DNA from: Sphingomonas sp. | GTDB lineage: Bacteria; Pseudomonadota; Alphaproteobacteria; Sphingomonadales; Sphingomonadaceae | Assembly: GCF_013812825.1 (NCBI RefSeq) | Contig: NZ_JACCSU010000033.1 | Location: 1-37,100 of the forward strand | DNA: 37,100 bases | Direction: 5' to 3' | Shown: one piece after another, positions 1-7,107 of the stretch | How positions within the stretch are numbered: position 1 is the first letter of the stretch | Layout: each line of letters starts with the position of its first letter | Notes under the pieces: generated by a model | Databases searched by the model: none | Told to the model about the DNA's origin: nothing | Seen by the model: only the letters and a program-made list of their open reading frames with translations | Made by a program: the position numbers and the translations under genes

Positions 1-3
1 CTC

Positions 4-36
4 AATGTCCGCTTTGGGTCGAAAGCGGACCTAAGC
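4..36. repeat. Interspersed palindromic repeat, copy 1
   Basis: A near-perfect inverted repeat: TGTCCGCTTT, a 6-base loop, then AAAGCGGAC. Related but more degenerate copies lie at 391-420 and 1774-1809. The element overlaps the last codons of the DUF6894 gene on the minus strand. It could act as a transcript 3' end or simply be a dispersed repeat of the kind seen in sphingomonad genomes; that family link is from memory. Confidence 0.6.
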
Positions 37-261
37 TGCTGCGGGCCCCTCGGTCGCGACAATGCGTAGCTCCAGCACCTTCACGCCGAAGTCGTCCGTG
101 ACGGTCACGGTCCATTCGCACCTCTGCCAAACTTCATCCGCCGCTGCGCACAGGATGCTGGCGGCCACCTTGCCAGCCTCGCACTTGACCGCCGCCAGGT
201 CGGCCAGTCTCACGCCCTTCACGTCGCTCTGCTCGTCGGTTTTGAAATGGTACCGTTTCAT
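31..261 (-). CDS. DUF6894 family small protein
   Basis: A 76-residue soluble protein beginning MKRYHFKTDEQSDVKGVRLA and ending with a short Ala-rich tail. The N-terminal pattern (YHF, a D-x-x-G-x-x-L core and Trp-containing C-terminal strands) matches the DUF6894 family, common in alphaproteobacteria and of unknown function. The start has a GAGGAG-like ribosome site just upstream on the minus strand (TGAGGAGCAGCG before ATG). There is no signal peptide or membrane segment. It stands alone, and its 3' end runs into a palindromic repeat. No function can be assigned. Confidence 0.8.
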   Translation of the reverse strand: MKRYHFKTDEQSDVKGVRLADLAAVKCEAGKVAASILCAAADEVWQRCEWTVTVTDDFGVKVLELRIVATEGPAAA

Positions 262-390
262 CGCTGCTCCTCACCGGAAAGAGCGTCTCCACGCATCTCC
301 GAATTTACAAAAGTAGTGCCGCGTTAGCTGATGCCGGATTGTCCTCGGTGCTGCCTCGCCAATATCTGATTTGGAGCGACTCACCCATTC

Positions 391-420
391 CGGACATTCC
401 ACCCGAAGCCGACATTAGCC
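391..420. repeat. Interspersed palindromic repeat, copy 2 (degenerate)
   Basis: The sequence CGGACATTCCACCC followed by GAAGCCGACATTAGCC resembles the right half of the copy at 1774-1809, where CCACCC and GCCGACATTAGC recur. It lies in the 198-base non-coding gap between the DUF6894 gene and the CcdA-like gene. Nothing else recognisable is in that gap. Confidence 0.5.
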
Positions 421-459
421 TCAGGCCTGCTTTCGACCGATTGCGGAGTTGGGGCGGGC

Positions 460-1140
460 TCAGAGGAGTTGGTAATAGACGTGGCCGTAGTAGCCGCTGA
501 CGAACAAAAGCGCGGCGGCTGACACGATCTGAAGCGAGCGGGATACGTGAAGCCGAAGAAACCTGGACATCGCACTGCCGGCGACACCGGCAAGCAGGAA
601 GGGCAATCCTCGGCCAAGCCCGAAGATGAACGCGAGAACGACCCCACCAACGGCATTTGCAACGGCGGCAGACACTGTGAGGAGTAGCAGCAACGGCGCC
701 ACGGACGTGCCGACGCTGAACACTAGTCCGTAGAGGAAGGCTCCGGCTGCACCCGGCCGCCGCCACTGTGGCAGCCTGCCGCCACCCATGCGCGGCAAAA
801 GCAGTGCCGCGATTGCGGCAGCGAGAGACAGCAACGACATGACGAGCGCCCAGGATCTTCCAAATGACTCGGTGGCCATCGCTCCAAGCTGGCCCGCCAG
901 TGCGCCGAGGACGGTGAGGCTGCCGACTATCCCGACAAAGAACGCGACGGCGACAATCATGCCATCGCGGCGGTGCCCAGCCTCAGAAGCGCTCGCGGCG
1001 CTTGCCAGCCCGATCCCGACGGGAACGGTGCAGGGACAGACTGCACTCGCAAGCACGCCCGCAAGGAATGTGATCAGAGCGGCTTGTAGGGGCGTGTGCG
1101 AGCCGGTCCCGAGGGACTGGAGGAGGTCTGAAAAGTTCAC
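460..1140 (-). CDS. CcdA/DsbD-like membrane protein with CPC motif
   Basis: A 226-residue polytopic membrane protein with about six hydrophobic segments, of the cytochrome c biogenesis (CcdA/DsbD transmembrane) superfamily. These proteins move reducing equivalents across the inner membrane, or in some relatives help handle metals. The first membrane segment carries ASAVCPCTVPVG (C35 and C37), the family's proline-flanked cysteine site. Unusually, no second membrane cysteine is present, so the normal two-cysteine relay cannot form within one chain. It starts with GTG two bases after the stop of the HMA protein gene, so the two are almost certainly co-transcribed. The product may pass electrons or metal to that partner; this is inference. 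Confidence 0.8.
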   Translation of the reverse strand: MNFSDLLQSLGTGSHTPLQAALITFLAGVLASAVCPCTVPVGIGLASAASASEAGHRRDGMIVAVAFFVGIVGSLTVLGALAGQLGAMATESFGRSWALVMSLLSLAAAIAALLLPRMGGGRLPQWRRPGAAGAFLYGLVFSVGTSVAPLLLLLTVSAAVANAVGGVVLAFIFGLGRGLPFLLAGVAGSAMSRFLRLHVSRSLQIVSAAALLFVSGYYGHVYYQLL

Positions 1141-1142
1141 CG

Positions 1143-1493
1143 CTAAACGGGCTTCCCCGCCTGGTAGCCAAGGCTGTCGATAGCGGCCGCAGCCTTCGCA
1201 GGGACGGTCGGGTCACCTGCTGCATACTTAATCTCGACAGTTTGGTTGGCGAAGTGCACCTCGGCGGCAAGGACACCGTCCAACGAGGTGAGTTTCTGCT
1301 TTATCGTTGCGGCGCAGGAGAGACAGATCATTCCCTTGACCGGGATTGTCGCTACGGCAGCCTGGCTGAGCTGCGCCCGCTGCGCGGGGGAGCTTTTGCT
1401 GCGGTCCGCTGAAATTGGGGCAAGGCCAAGCACCGCGCCGACACCAAACACCGTGATGACGGCGACCGCAATGAGGGGGTGCCGTTTGTTCAT
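1143..1493 (-). CDS. Periplasmic HMA-domain metal-binding protein (MerP-like)
   Basis: A 116-residue protein with an N-terminal hydrophobic anchor or signal segment (residues 7-27) and a C-terminal heavy-metal-associated domain. The metal site is GMICLSCAAT (C57, C60), the GMxCxxC loop of the HMA fold, followed by the usual beta-alpha-beta pattern ending near SLGY. Such domains bind soft metals (Hg, Cu, Cd) and pass them to partners. It lies between a 65-residue protein (4-base overlap upstream) and the CcdA-like membrane protein (2-base gap downstream). It is distinct from a true MerP of the mer operon at 7.3-9.8 kb, which lacks one. Confidence 0.85.
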   Translation of the reverse strand: MNKRHPLIAVAVITVFGVGAVLGLAPISADRSKSSPAQRAQLSQAAVATIPVKGMICLSCAATIKQKLTSLDGVLAAEVHFANQTVEIKYAAGDPTVPAKAAAAIDSLGYQAGKPV

Positions 1494-1687
1494 GGCTGTC
1501 CTCTCCCGCCACGTGGTTCGATCATCAGGAGGGCTTCGTTGATTGTATCCTCAACCTTCGGATATTTATCCGCCAGCGTTTTGAGTGCGCCCAGCAAGTG
1601 TTCCGCGACAGGCAGCTGCTCCGACCTCACGGCCAGCCTGTATGCCTTCATGATGGTCCGTTCCAGATCGGTCGACGTATCAGTCAT
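1490..1687 (-). CDS. Small helical protein of unknown function
   Basis: A 65-residue, probably all-helical cytoplasmic protein (MTDTSTDLERTIMKAYRLAV at its start) with no cysteines and no membrane segment. Its stop overlaps the start of the HMA protein gene in an ATGA-type arrangement, so it is the first gene of a three-gene operon with the HMA protein and the CcdA-like protein. I do not recognise a named family. The operon position suggests a link to metal handling but nothing in the residues shows it. Confidence 0.65.
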   Translation of the reverse strand: MTDTSTDLERTIMKAYRLAVRSEQLPVAEHLLGALKTLADKYPKVEDTINEALLMIEPRGGRGQP

Positions 1688-1773
1688 CGGAATTCCGCAA
1701 AATACGTTCGGAAGCCGTCTCTCGCGCCATCACTATCATACGTCCCTGCCGGTAGCGAAATACGCCGCCCTGC

Positions 1774-1809
1774 AATGTCCGCTTTCCACCCAAAGCCGAC
1801 ATTAGCGGC
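1774..1809. repeat. Interspersed palindromic repeat, copy 3
   Basis: AATGTCCGCTTT and AAAGCCGACATTAG form an inverted repeat around CCACCC. It is the best match to copy 1 on the left arm and to copy 2 on the right arm. It lies in the gap 1688-1926 between two minus-strand operons, where no gene is supported. Confidence 0.6.
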
Positions 1810-1926
1810 ACTTCTGGTTCGCACGCGGCAGGATCAAGGGGCGACGGCACATTTTGAGCTTACTTTCCCACTGGTACGAGGGTCGCAACCGACTAGTCCG
1901 CACAGACGCCGACAAACCCCTGTTCC

Positions 1927-2652
1927 TCAAACGCGGGTCGTCAACGCGATCAGCCAATCCGGCGCCGATTGCGTCAGCCAAGCCTCCAGCGCCCGATCGA
2001 GATCGGTCACCGTCAACGCGCCCAGCAAGAGGAGAATTGACCCGAATAGCGTTCGTCCGCCGCGGCCGGTCTTGCCGAGCCGGTCGCGGATCGAGGCGAG
2101 TAGCTGGGCGGAGGACATCCCGATGACGATCAACGGCGCTGCCGCTCCAAGCGCGAACGCAACCATCACCAGCGCGACCTGGTGGAGATTTTCGCCTTGC
2201 GCAGCGACGACGGATGCCGCGCCGAGAGTCGGCCCGACGCAGGGTACCCAGACTATGCCGAGAAGCATTCCGAGCACCGCCTGACCGCCGAGGCCGCGCT
2301 GATCGAACCGGTCCATCGTGCCGTTCGCCCAATTGCCGAGGCCGCCGCTGGCGGAGGCAAGCCGGAGCTGGGCGGCGGGAACCAGCAGCAGCAGCCCGAA
2401 CAGGATCAAGATTATGCCGCCCGTGCGACGAAGCACGTCTTCGTCGAGACCGATCGCAAAGCCGATGGTAGCGACGAACAGGCCGGCCAGGGTGAAGCTG
2501 ACGGCGAGTCCTGCGCCGAGGGCGACGGGACCCCAGCGATGACGGCTTTGCGCCGCCCCGATCACGATCGGGAGCAGAGGCAGTACACAGGGCGACAGCA
2601 TCGACAGGAGTCCGGCGGCAAAGCCGAGCAGTGGGCTGAGATCGCTAACCAT
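1927..2652 (-). CDS. ccdA: CcdA-family thiol-disulfide membrane protein
   Basis: A 241-residue inner-membrane protein with six predicted transmembrane segments. It has both signature cysteines: LSPCVLPLLP in segment 1 (C22) and VWVPCVGPT in segment 4 (C138). CcdA proteins carry electrons from cytoplasmic thioredoxin to periplasmic thioredoxin-like proteins. The gene just upstream encodes such a protein (2707-3099), so donor and acceptor are neighbours in one operon headed by the DUF3179 lipoprotein. This operon begins at a GTAAC-N17-CGAA promoter. It differs from the other CcdA-like protein (460-1140), which has a CPC motif and no second cysteine. Assignment is strong; the final acceptor is inferred. 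Confidence 0.9.
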   Translation of the reverse strand: MVSDLSPLLGFAAGLLSMLSPCVLPLLPIVIGAAQSRHRWGPVALGAGLAVSFTLAGLFVATIGFAIGLDEDVLRRTGGIILILFGLLLLVPAAQLRLASASGGLGNWANGTMDRFDQRGLGGQAVLGMLLGIVWVPCVGPTLGAASVVAAQGENLHQVALVMVAFALGAAAPLIVIGMSSAQLLASIRDRLGKTGRGGRTLFGSILLLLGALTVTDLDRALEAWLTQSAPDWLIALTTRV

Positions 2653-2706
2653 GGTTCAGGGGCTGCAGTTCCGAAAGGAGGCGTGCCAGCCGTCGCTCAG
2701 GCCAGC

Positions 2707-3099
2707 TCAGCGAACAGCGGACCGGAGCAGGGACTCGATGGCCTTGCGCTCCGACACCGCAACAAGCCGCCCGGTTTCCTTTTGTCCGCGATAGGCGATC
2801 AGCGTGCTTTGCCGGGGGACATTTAGCCTCCGCCGCTGCGCCTTCTGCCGGTCGTAATCCAGCCTCAGGATCAGCAGCTTGTTGAAGGCGGGATTGCGGG
2901 TGATCGCACTGATTTGCTTTCCCTGGGCCTTGCACACCGTGCACCATTCGGCAGTGACGTCGACCAGGATCGGGCGTCCTTGCCGTTGCGCCTGCGCGAA
3001 ACTTGTCTGGTCAAACTTGCGTACCTCGGCCGCGGCGGCGGGCGCGGAAAGCACAACCAGTCCGGCAATTGCTGCAGTGATGACGCTTCCAAATCTCAT
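2707..3099 (-). CDS. Periplasmic thioredoxin-like protein
   Basis: A 130-residue secreted protein: signal peptide to about residue 24 (cleavage after APAAAA), then a single thioredoxin fold with the redox site AEWCTVCKAQ (C53, C56). This resembles the C-terminal domain of DsbD and other thioredoxin_7-type proteins rather than TlpA. It should accept electrons from the CcdA protein encoded 54 bases downstream and reduce periplasmic disulfides or metal-oxidised thiols. It follows the DUF3179 lipoprotein by 46 bases. The usual cis-proline after the fold appears as VPRQST. Confidence 0.88.
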   Translation of the reverse strand: MRFGSVITAAIAGLVVLSAPAAAAEVRKFDQTSFAQAQRQGRPILVDVTAEWCTVCKAQGKQISAITRNPAFNKLLILRLDYDRQKAQRRRLNVPRQSTLIAYRGQKETGRLVAVSERKAIESLLRSAVR

Positions 3100-3145
3100 T
3101 CTATGCTCCTGTGATGGCGAATGTCGTTCGCGATGAATGGCCAGA

Positions 3146-4171
3146 TCATTCGTCGATGATCCGGCCTTTCGGCCTCAAGGCGAAAAAGGCGAAAGCGAAG
3201 GTGACGTCGTAAGGCACGTCGACCAGCTTGCCCTCCGATTTCCTCTGCACGACCACGTTGCCGATATCGCGGCCCTTGGAAATATCGCGCTGGTCGACGG
3301 CGGAGTTCTGTCCCGCCTGCCAGGTGAGGACGAGGTTGCCGTCCTCGATCCGGCCGCGACGGGACAGCGCGCGCAGGCTCCACGCCTTGTCGCCGACCGC
3401 GACGACCCGCGCCATCGGCTCGATGTCCTGCGGAAGATCGCCGGTGAAGAAGGGAAGCGGCCGGTCGCGACTGTCGTAATTCTCATACGGATTCTGATAC
3501 AGCCGCGCCCCGGCATCCGCCGGCAGGAGGATCTGTCCCCGGGGGAATCGCTGCCGGAAGATCTCGAGCGACTCCACCCGAGCCGGGAGCACGGTCAACT
3601 CGCGGCCGGCATATTTGCCGACCAGGCCACCGCCCACGAACTGCTGCCACCATGTCTCGGACTGTCGGTCGTACATCACCATGTCCGAATGGCGCAGCTT
3701 GCCGGTCGTGCCGAAGTCGAGCACCTGGCCGTCGAAGCGGCGGTCGAATACGACCGCACTGTCGCACAGCGGGCAGTAGGTGACCGCAATCGGCCGCCCC
3801 GCGATCACGTCGTTGACGATCTCGTGACGGATCAGGATCCGCAGCGGGTAGGCGCGAGCCTCGCCGCCATAGCTGAAGCTGATCACCGGCTCCTTCGTTC
3901 CAAGCCGCAGCGGGTATGGGCCAGCGGCCGGTCCGAAGCGCGGCTCGTCGATCGAACGGATACCATCCTTGGGCGGTCCGCCTTCGGTGATCTCGCTGAA
4001 TGGAATGGTCGATTTGCCAAAGTCGGTCAGCGGGAATTCTGCGGTCCAGCGCGCCGGCGCCGATTGGGCCGCTTGCGACTGACTTGCGGGCGTCGGCTGC
4101 GAACAGGCGACGGTCGGCGCCGTGACAAGGATCATTGCCGACAGAACGGCGCGGGGAAGAGTATCGAGCAT
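3146..4171 (-). CDS. DUF3179 domain lipoprotein
   Basis: A 341-residue DUF3179 protein of unknown biochemical role. The start at 4171 gives a lipoprotein signal, MLDTLPRAVLSA then VTAPTVAC with lipid cysteine C23. An upstream in-frame start at 4273 is excluded because it precedes the promoter at 4181-4207. The body holds the family's conserved Y-C-P-L-C-D-S-A motif, followed by W-x-Q and G-L motifs. No Shine-Dalgarno is visible. The promoter's -10 lies about 10 bases upstream, so the transcript may be leaderless. It heads the operon with the thioredoxin and CcdA, which suggests that its CPLC cysteines could be a redox client. That is inference. Confidence 0.85.
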   Translation of the reverse strand: MLDTLPRAVLSAMILVTAPTVACSQPTPASQSQAAQSAPARWTAEFPLTDFGKSTIPFSEITEGGPPKDGIRSIDEPRFGPAAGPYPLRLGTKEPVISFSYGGEARAYPLRILIRHEIVNDVIAGRPIAVTYCPLCDSAVVFDRRFDGQVLDFGTTGKLRHSDMVMYDRQSETWWQQFVGGGLVGKYAGRELTVLPARVESLEIFRQRFPRGQILLPADAGARLYQNPYENYDSRDRPLPFFTGDLPQDIEPMARVVAVGDKAWSLRALSRRGRIEDGNLVLTWQAGQNSAVDQRDISKGRDIGNVVVQRKSEGKLVDVPYDVTFAFAFFALRPKGRIIDE

Positions 4172-4180
4172 CACCGGATA

Positions 4181-4207
4181 ATTCGGTTTGGTGCGACCGC
4201 TGGTTAC
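4181..4207 (-). promoter_or_regulatory. SigF-type ECF promoter 1 (DUF3179 operon)
   Basis: Read on the minus strand: GTAAC (4207-4203), 17 bases, then CGAATT (4185-4180). This matches ten other sites in the window. The start codon of the DUF3179 gene is about 9 bases past the -10. Confidence 0.8.
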
Positions 4208-4328
4208 AGGCGATATTCTAATACCCAATTCGGTCCTTGCAGCGCGCTGGCTGCTCGCGACCAGCGGCCCCATTCGAACTCAACTTCGGAACCGCCTTGG
4301 GAATTTATGCTGACTGGATCAGACATGT

Positions 4329-4355
4329 GTAACCGCAAGTCGGACCCGCCCGAAT
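4329..4355 (+). promoter_or_regulatory. SigF-type ECF promoter 2 (peroxiredoxin-like gene)
   Basis: GTAAC at 4329-4333, a 17-base spacer, then CGAATT at 4351-4356. It is divergent from promoter 1, with 121 bases between the -35 elements, and gives an expected 5' leader of about 90 bases before the ATG at 4452. Confidence 0.8.
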
Positions 4356-4451
4356 TTGGAGGTGTCGCCTCAGCCCCCCTCGAGGCGATCGGCTGCGCTG
4401 CTTTGCGTTCCAAGCAGCGCAGCCGTCCCCGATCGAAAGCAGGAGCTCTTG

Positions 4452-4973
4452 ATGAGCGTTCCCATCAAGTTCGGCGCGGGCGCAATGTTTCCAATCTTTT
4501 CCTGGCCCAAAGTAGGGGGCGGTGCCGTCACCCCGGGCGCTGGCGTCGACTGGCGGATGCTGGTCATCTACCGCGGCGCGCATTGCGCGCTCTGCGTCCG
4601 GTATCTCCATAGGGTAAGCGGCCTCCAAAAGCAGTTCACGAGCGCCGGGGTGCGGGTTTGGGCGCTTTCTGCCGATCCGCTCGACAGGGCGGCCGAGCAG
4701 GCGACGCGCGAAGGCTGGTGTATCCCAGTTCTTGCCGAGCTCCAGCAGGACCAGATGCGCGAGCTCGGCCTGTACATCTCGGCGCCGCGTTCCCCCGGGG
4801 AGACTGACCGCAACTTCGCCGAGCCCGCCATTTTCGTTATCAATCCAGAGAGCAAGGTTCAGATCGTCGATGTCTCCAACGCACCGTTTGCAAGACCCGA
4901 GCCGCAAGGACTGCTCGAGGCCCTCAGCTTCGTGATTGACACCCGATATCCGATCCGGGGTACCGCAGGATAA
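4452..4973 (+). CDS. Peroxiredoxin-like AhpC/TSA protein with CxxC
   Basis: A 173-residue cytoplasmic protein of the thioredoxin-fold AhpC/TSA superfamily. The active site is YRGAHCALCVRYL (C45, C48), a CxxC variant rather than the usual single peroxidatic cysteine with a PxxxTxxC motif. Later segments (WALSADPLDRA, ELQQDQMRELGLY, IFVINPESKVQ) follow the family order. The start at 4452 is chosen for its AGGAGC ribosome site. Upstream in-frame ATG 4356 overlaps the -10 of promoter 2 and is excluded. The gene lies ahead of an AraC regulator and is probably co-transcribed with it. A role in peroxide or thiol stress is likely; the substrate is unknown. Confidence 0.8.
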   Translation: MSVPIKFGAGAMFPIFSWPKVGGGAVTPGAGVDWRMLVIYRGAHCALCVRYLHRVSGLQKQFTSAGVRVWALSADPLDRAAEQATREGWCIPVLAELQQDQMRELGLYISAPRSPGETDRNFAEPAIFVINPESKVQIVDVSNAPFARPEPQGLLEALSFVIDTRYPIRGTAG

Positions 4974-5075
4974 CGGATGCGCGGTGCACGAGCGTCCGAA
5001 TGTGGTGCCGTATCGTCCGATGCCCGGAACCGCGAGCCATCGCGCCGGTTGGGGTTCCTAGGAGGCGCATTAAAG

Positions 5076-6107
5076 GTGCTTTCCCAAACTCTGGACAGAC
5101 ATTTGACCGCGCTGGACGTCGAAGTCCATGCATTCGTGGTTTGCGAAGTCGATGACCAGCGTCGACTCAAGCTTCCGCCGATGGAGCTGCCGCTCGTCCA
5201 TTATGTGCTGGTGGGCTCCGGTTTGCTGTGCACTGATGAAGGTGTCTGCGTCCCCATTTCGCCGCACAGCATCGTCTTTCTACCGCCTGCAACAGGCCAC
5301 TATCTTGCAGTGAACGAAGCGGCGTCCGACGTCGTGGACGCCGGCGACGCCTGCTCGCCGCTCGGTGACGGACTCCTAAAATTCTCGTCGGGCGAGTTCG
5401 AGATCGGCGGCAGCAGGCTTGTTACCGCTTGCGGGACGCTGACAGCGAAACTCAGCAATGGCCAAGGGCTGTTCGAACGGCTGCAAGAGCCGCTCGTCGA
5501 GGATTGCCATGGCAGCTCGCCAGTGCGCCAGGCATTCGAACAGATGCTCCGGGAGCTCTCCGAGCCTAGCTTCGGGACTCGCGCGCTTGCAGAAGCGCTC
5601 GTCAAGCAATGCCTCGTCCTGGTGCTGCGCGCGAAGCTGTCGCGCGGGGAAATCGGCCTGCTCCCGCTGCTCAGCTTTCAGGACCAGCGCCTTACACCGG
5701 CATTGATGGCGATGCTCGACGAGCCGGCGCGCGACCATAGCATTGAGAGCCTCGCCGCGCTCGCACGCATGGGCCGTTCACTCTTTGCAGAGAGATTCGC
5801 GCAGGTATTCGGCCAGCCGCCGATCGAGTTCCTGAAGCAGCTTCGGATGCACCACGGCGCGCGTCTGTTGCGCACCACCGACATGTCGGTTTCGCTCATC
5901 GCGACAGCTGTCGGCTATGCCAGCCGAAGCTATTTTTCACGCGCGTTCCGTGAGGCTTATGGCACAGACCCGAGCCAATATCGCGAGCAGGCGCGAAAGA
6001 ACGCGGCCCAACCGCACACAATCGCGAGCCGAAACCTCGTTCAAAAGCTCGTCGAAAGCGTCACCGGGCCCGATGAGTGTAACCGCGACGAGACTTTGAG
6101 CGAATGA
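5076..6107 (+). CDS. AraC-family transcriptional regulator
   Basis: A 343-residue regulator. The N-terminal half is a cupin-like sensor (DQRRLKLPPMELPLVHYVLV through SIVFLPPATGHY) typical of AraC proteins with the cupin_6 arrangement. The C-terminal 100 residues hold two helix-turn-helix motifs (ESLAALARMGRSLFAERFAQ, then SLIATAVGYASRSYFSRAF and the closing YGTDPSQYR). I chose GTG at 5076 because GGAGG sits 10 bases upstream; the next upstream ATG at 4977 has no ribosome site. It follows the peroxiredoxin-like gene. Its last codons contain promoter 3. The ligand and target are unknown. Confidence 0.85.
   Translation: MLSQTLDRHLTALDVEVHAFVVCEVDDQRRLKLPPMELPLVHYVLVGSGLLCTDEGVCVPISPHSIVFLPPATGHYLAVNEAASDVVDAGDACSPLGDGLLKFSSGEFEIGGSRLVTACGTLTAKLSNGQGLFERLQEPLVEDCHGSSPVRQAFEQMLRELSEPSFGTRALAEALVKQCLVLVLRAKLSRGEIGLLPLLSFQDQRLTPALMAMLDEPARDHSIESLAALARMGRSLFAERFAQVFGQPPIEFLKQLRMHHGARLLRTTDMSVSLIATAVGYASRSYFSRAFREAYGTDPSQYREQARKNAAQPHTIASRNLVQKLVESVTGPDECNRDETLSE
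6079..6105 (+). promoter_or_regulatory. SigF-type ECF promoter 3 (membrane protein)
   Basis: GTAAC at 6079-6083, a 17-base spacer, CGAATG at 6101-6106. The site lies inside the 3' end of the AraC gene, whose TGA stop overlaps the -10. The ATG at 6142 with AGGAG follows about 36 bases later. Confidence 0.78.
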
Positions 6108-6141
6108 CACCGGGGGGATCGACCAAGAACAGGAGATGGCG

Positions 6142-6633
6142 ATGACTAAGAGACTGGACTGGAAAGCCGCGTTCCTGGCCGCAATCATCGCCGGCATTGC
6201 GTTCATGATGCTGGAGATGGCTCTTGTGAAGATGCTGCAGGGCCAGAGCCCCTGGGGTCCGCCGCGGATGATGGCGGCGATGGTCATGGGTAAGGAAGTT
6301 CTTCCTCCACCAGGGACCTTTGACGCGACTATCATGACGGTGGCGATGATCATCCACATGATGCTTTCGGTGATGCTCGGGGTCATCCTGGGTCTCTTGA
6401 TTTCCAGGCTGACGTTGCACGTTCTGGCGTCGGTCGTGCTCGGGGCAGTTTTCGGCGTGATCGTCTATTACGTGAACTTCTACGGCTTCACGGCGCTGTT
6501 CCCCTGGTTCGAAATGGCGCGCGGTGCGATCAGCATCTTCGCGCATGCAGTGTTCGGCGCGATCCTTGGCGGCGTTTATTCGGCAATTGCGCTGCACGAT
6601 GCGGCGAAAATCGAAAGGGATGTGGCTGTCTAG
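6142..6633 (+). CDS. Four-helix integral membrane protein, unknown
   Basis: A 163-residue inner-membrane protein with about four transmembrane segments (residues 9-30, 55-78, 87-110 and 130-152) and a Met-rich first half (FMMLEMALVKML, RMMAAMVMG, MTVAMIIHMMLSVMLG). I do not recognise a characterised family, although similar proteins are common in sphingomonads. ATG 6142 is preferred over 6136 because AGGAG (6131-6135) abuts the latter. It has its own SigF-type promoter, so it belongs to the metal-stress regulon. The methionines could bind soft metals, but this is only a suggestion. Confidence 0.8.
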   Translation: MTKRLDWKAAFLAAIIAGIAFMMLEMALVKMLQGQSPWGPPRMMAAMVMGKEVLPPPGTFDATIMTVAMIIHMMLSVMLGVILGLLISRLTLHVLASVVLGAVFGVIVYYVNFYGFTALFPWFEMARGAISIFAHAVFGAILGGVYSAIALHDAAKIERDVAV

Positions 6634-6683
6634 CAACGCTGGTGCACTGCCGGCGGCACGCGCTCGGTTACGAGGAGAGTTTC

Positions 6684-6870
6684 GTGGCTCATTTCCTGCT
6701 CGCCACGGGGCATCGAGTGCAGCGACCGATTCCTCAACGAGTTGCGCTTCAGGAACGAGCTCCTGGGAAGTGTCGTGGCTGCGGGAGCGACGGTCGCTGG
6801 CGTGCTGCTGTTGGGCTCCAAGAACGCTCGAAAGGCTCCAGCGCGGCGCCGGCAGCGAGAGAAGGGCTGA
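6684..6870 (+). pseudogene. Possible frameshifted small membrane protein
   Basis: A GAGGAG site precedes GTG 6684, which opens MAHFLLA. The open frame then turns arginine- and proline-rich and looks non-coding. A second frame over the same stretch, ending at TGA 6868-6870, reads like a small membrane protein tail (FLNELRFRNELLGSVVAAGA, then a Val/Leu-rich helix and a basic tail) but has no start of its own. A single frameshift near 6700-6715 would join the two. Otherwise 6634-6946 contains nothing I can support. Confidence 0.25.
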
Positions 6871-6946
6871 CTGCCATGCACCGCAGCTTCGTCCAGGACG
6901 TCGTCAGCGGTGGACGCGAACGCCGATCCAGCTCAGTCAGGCGGCT

Positions 6947-6973
6947 GTAACCTCTGCGCTCTTTCGGCCGAAT
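6947..6973 (+). promoter_or_regulatory. SigF-type ECF promoter 4 (Cys-Cys peptide operon)
   Basis: GTAAC at 6947-6951, a 17-base spacer, CGAATT at 6969-6974. The predicted start near 6980 is followed by GGAGG at 6991 and ATG at 7000, then by the Cys-Cys peptide gene. Confidence 0.8.
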
Positions 6974-6999
6974 TAGGTAAAGCTGCACTTGGAGGCGAG

Positions 7000-7107
7000 A
7001 TGCAGCAGGGCGGCAGTGAACCGTCTCACTCATGGAGAAGCCGCTCTTCCATGGGCGTTTCTGGCGTAGGTGACATCGTCAGAGCTTCAAACGGAGATTA
7101 CAAATGA
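7000..7107 (+). CDS. 35-residue leader-like small ORF
   Basis: A 35-codon ORF starting MQQGGSEPSHSWRSRSSMG and ending GDYK. GGAGG lies four bases before the ATG and promoter 4 lies just upstream. Its TGA overlaps the ATG of the Cys-Cys peptide gene (ATGA), the classic geometry of translational coupling. The product is Ser/Gly-rich, without cysteines or a signal peptide. It may be a real peptide or simply a translated leader that controls the next gene. No family is recognised. Confidence 0.45.
   Translation: MQQGGSEPSHSWRSRSSMGVSGVGDIVRASNGDYK

Noticed and set aside
3137-4612. A long plus-strand open frame of 491 codons
   Set aside because: It is antisense to the well-supported DUF3179 gene and contains no recognisable domain; it is a product of high GC.
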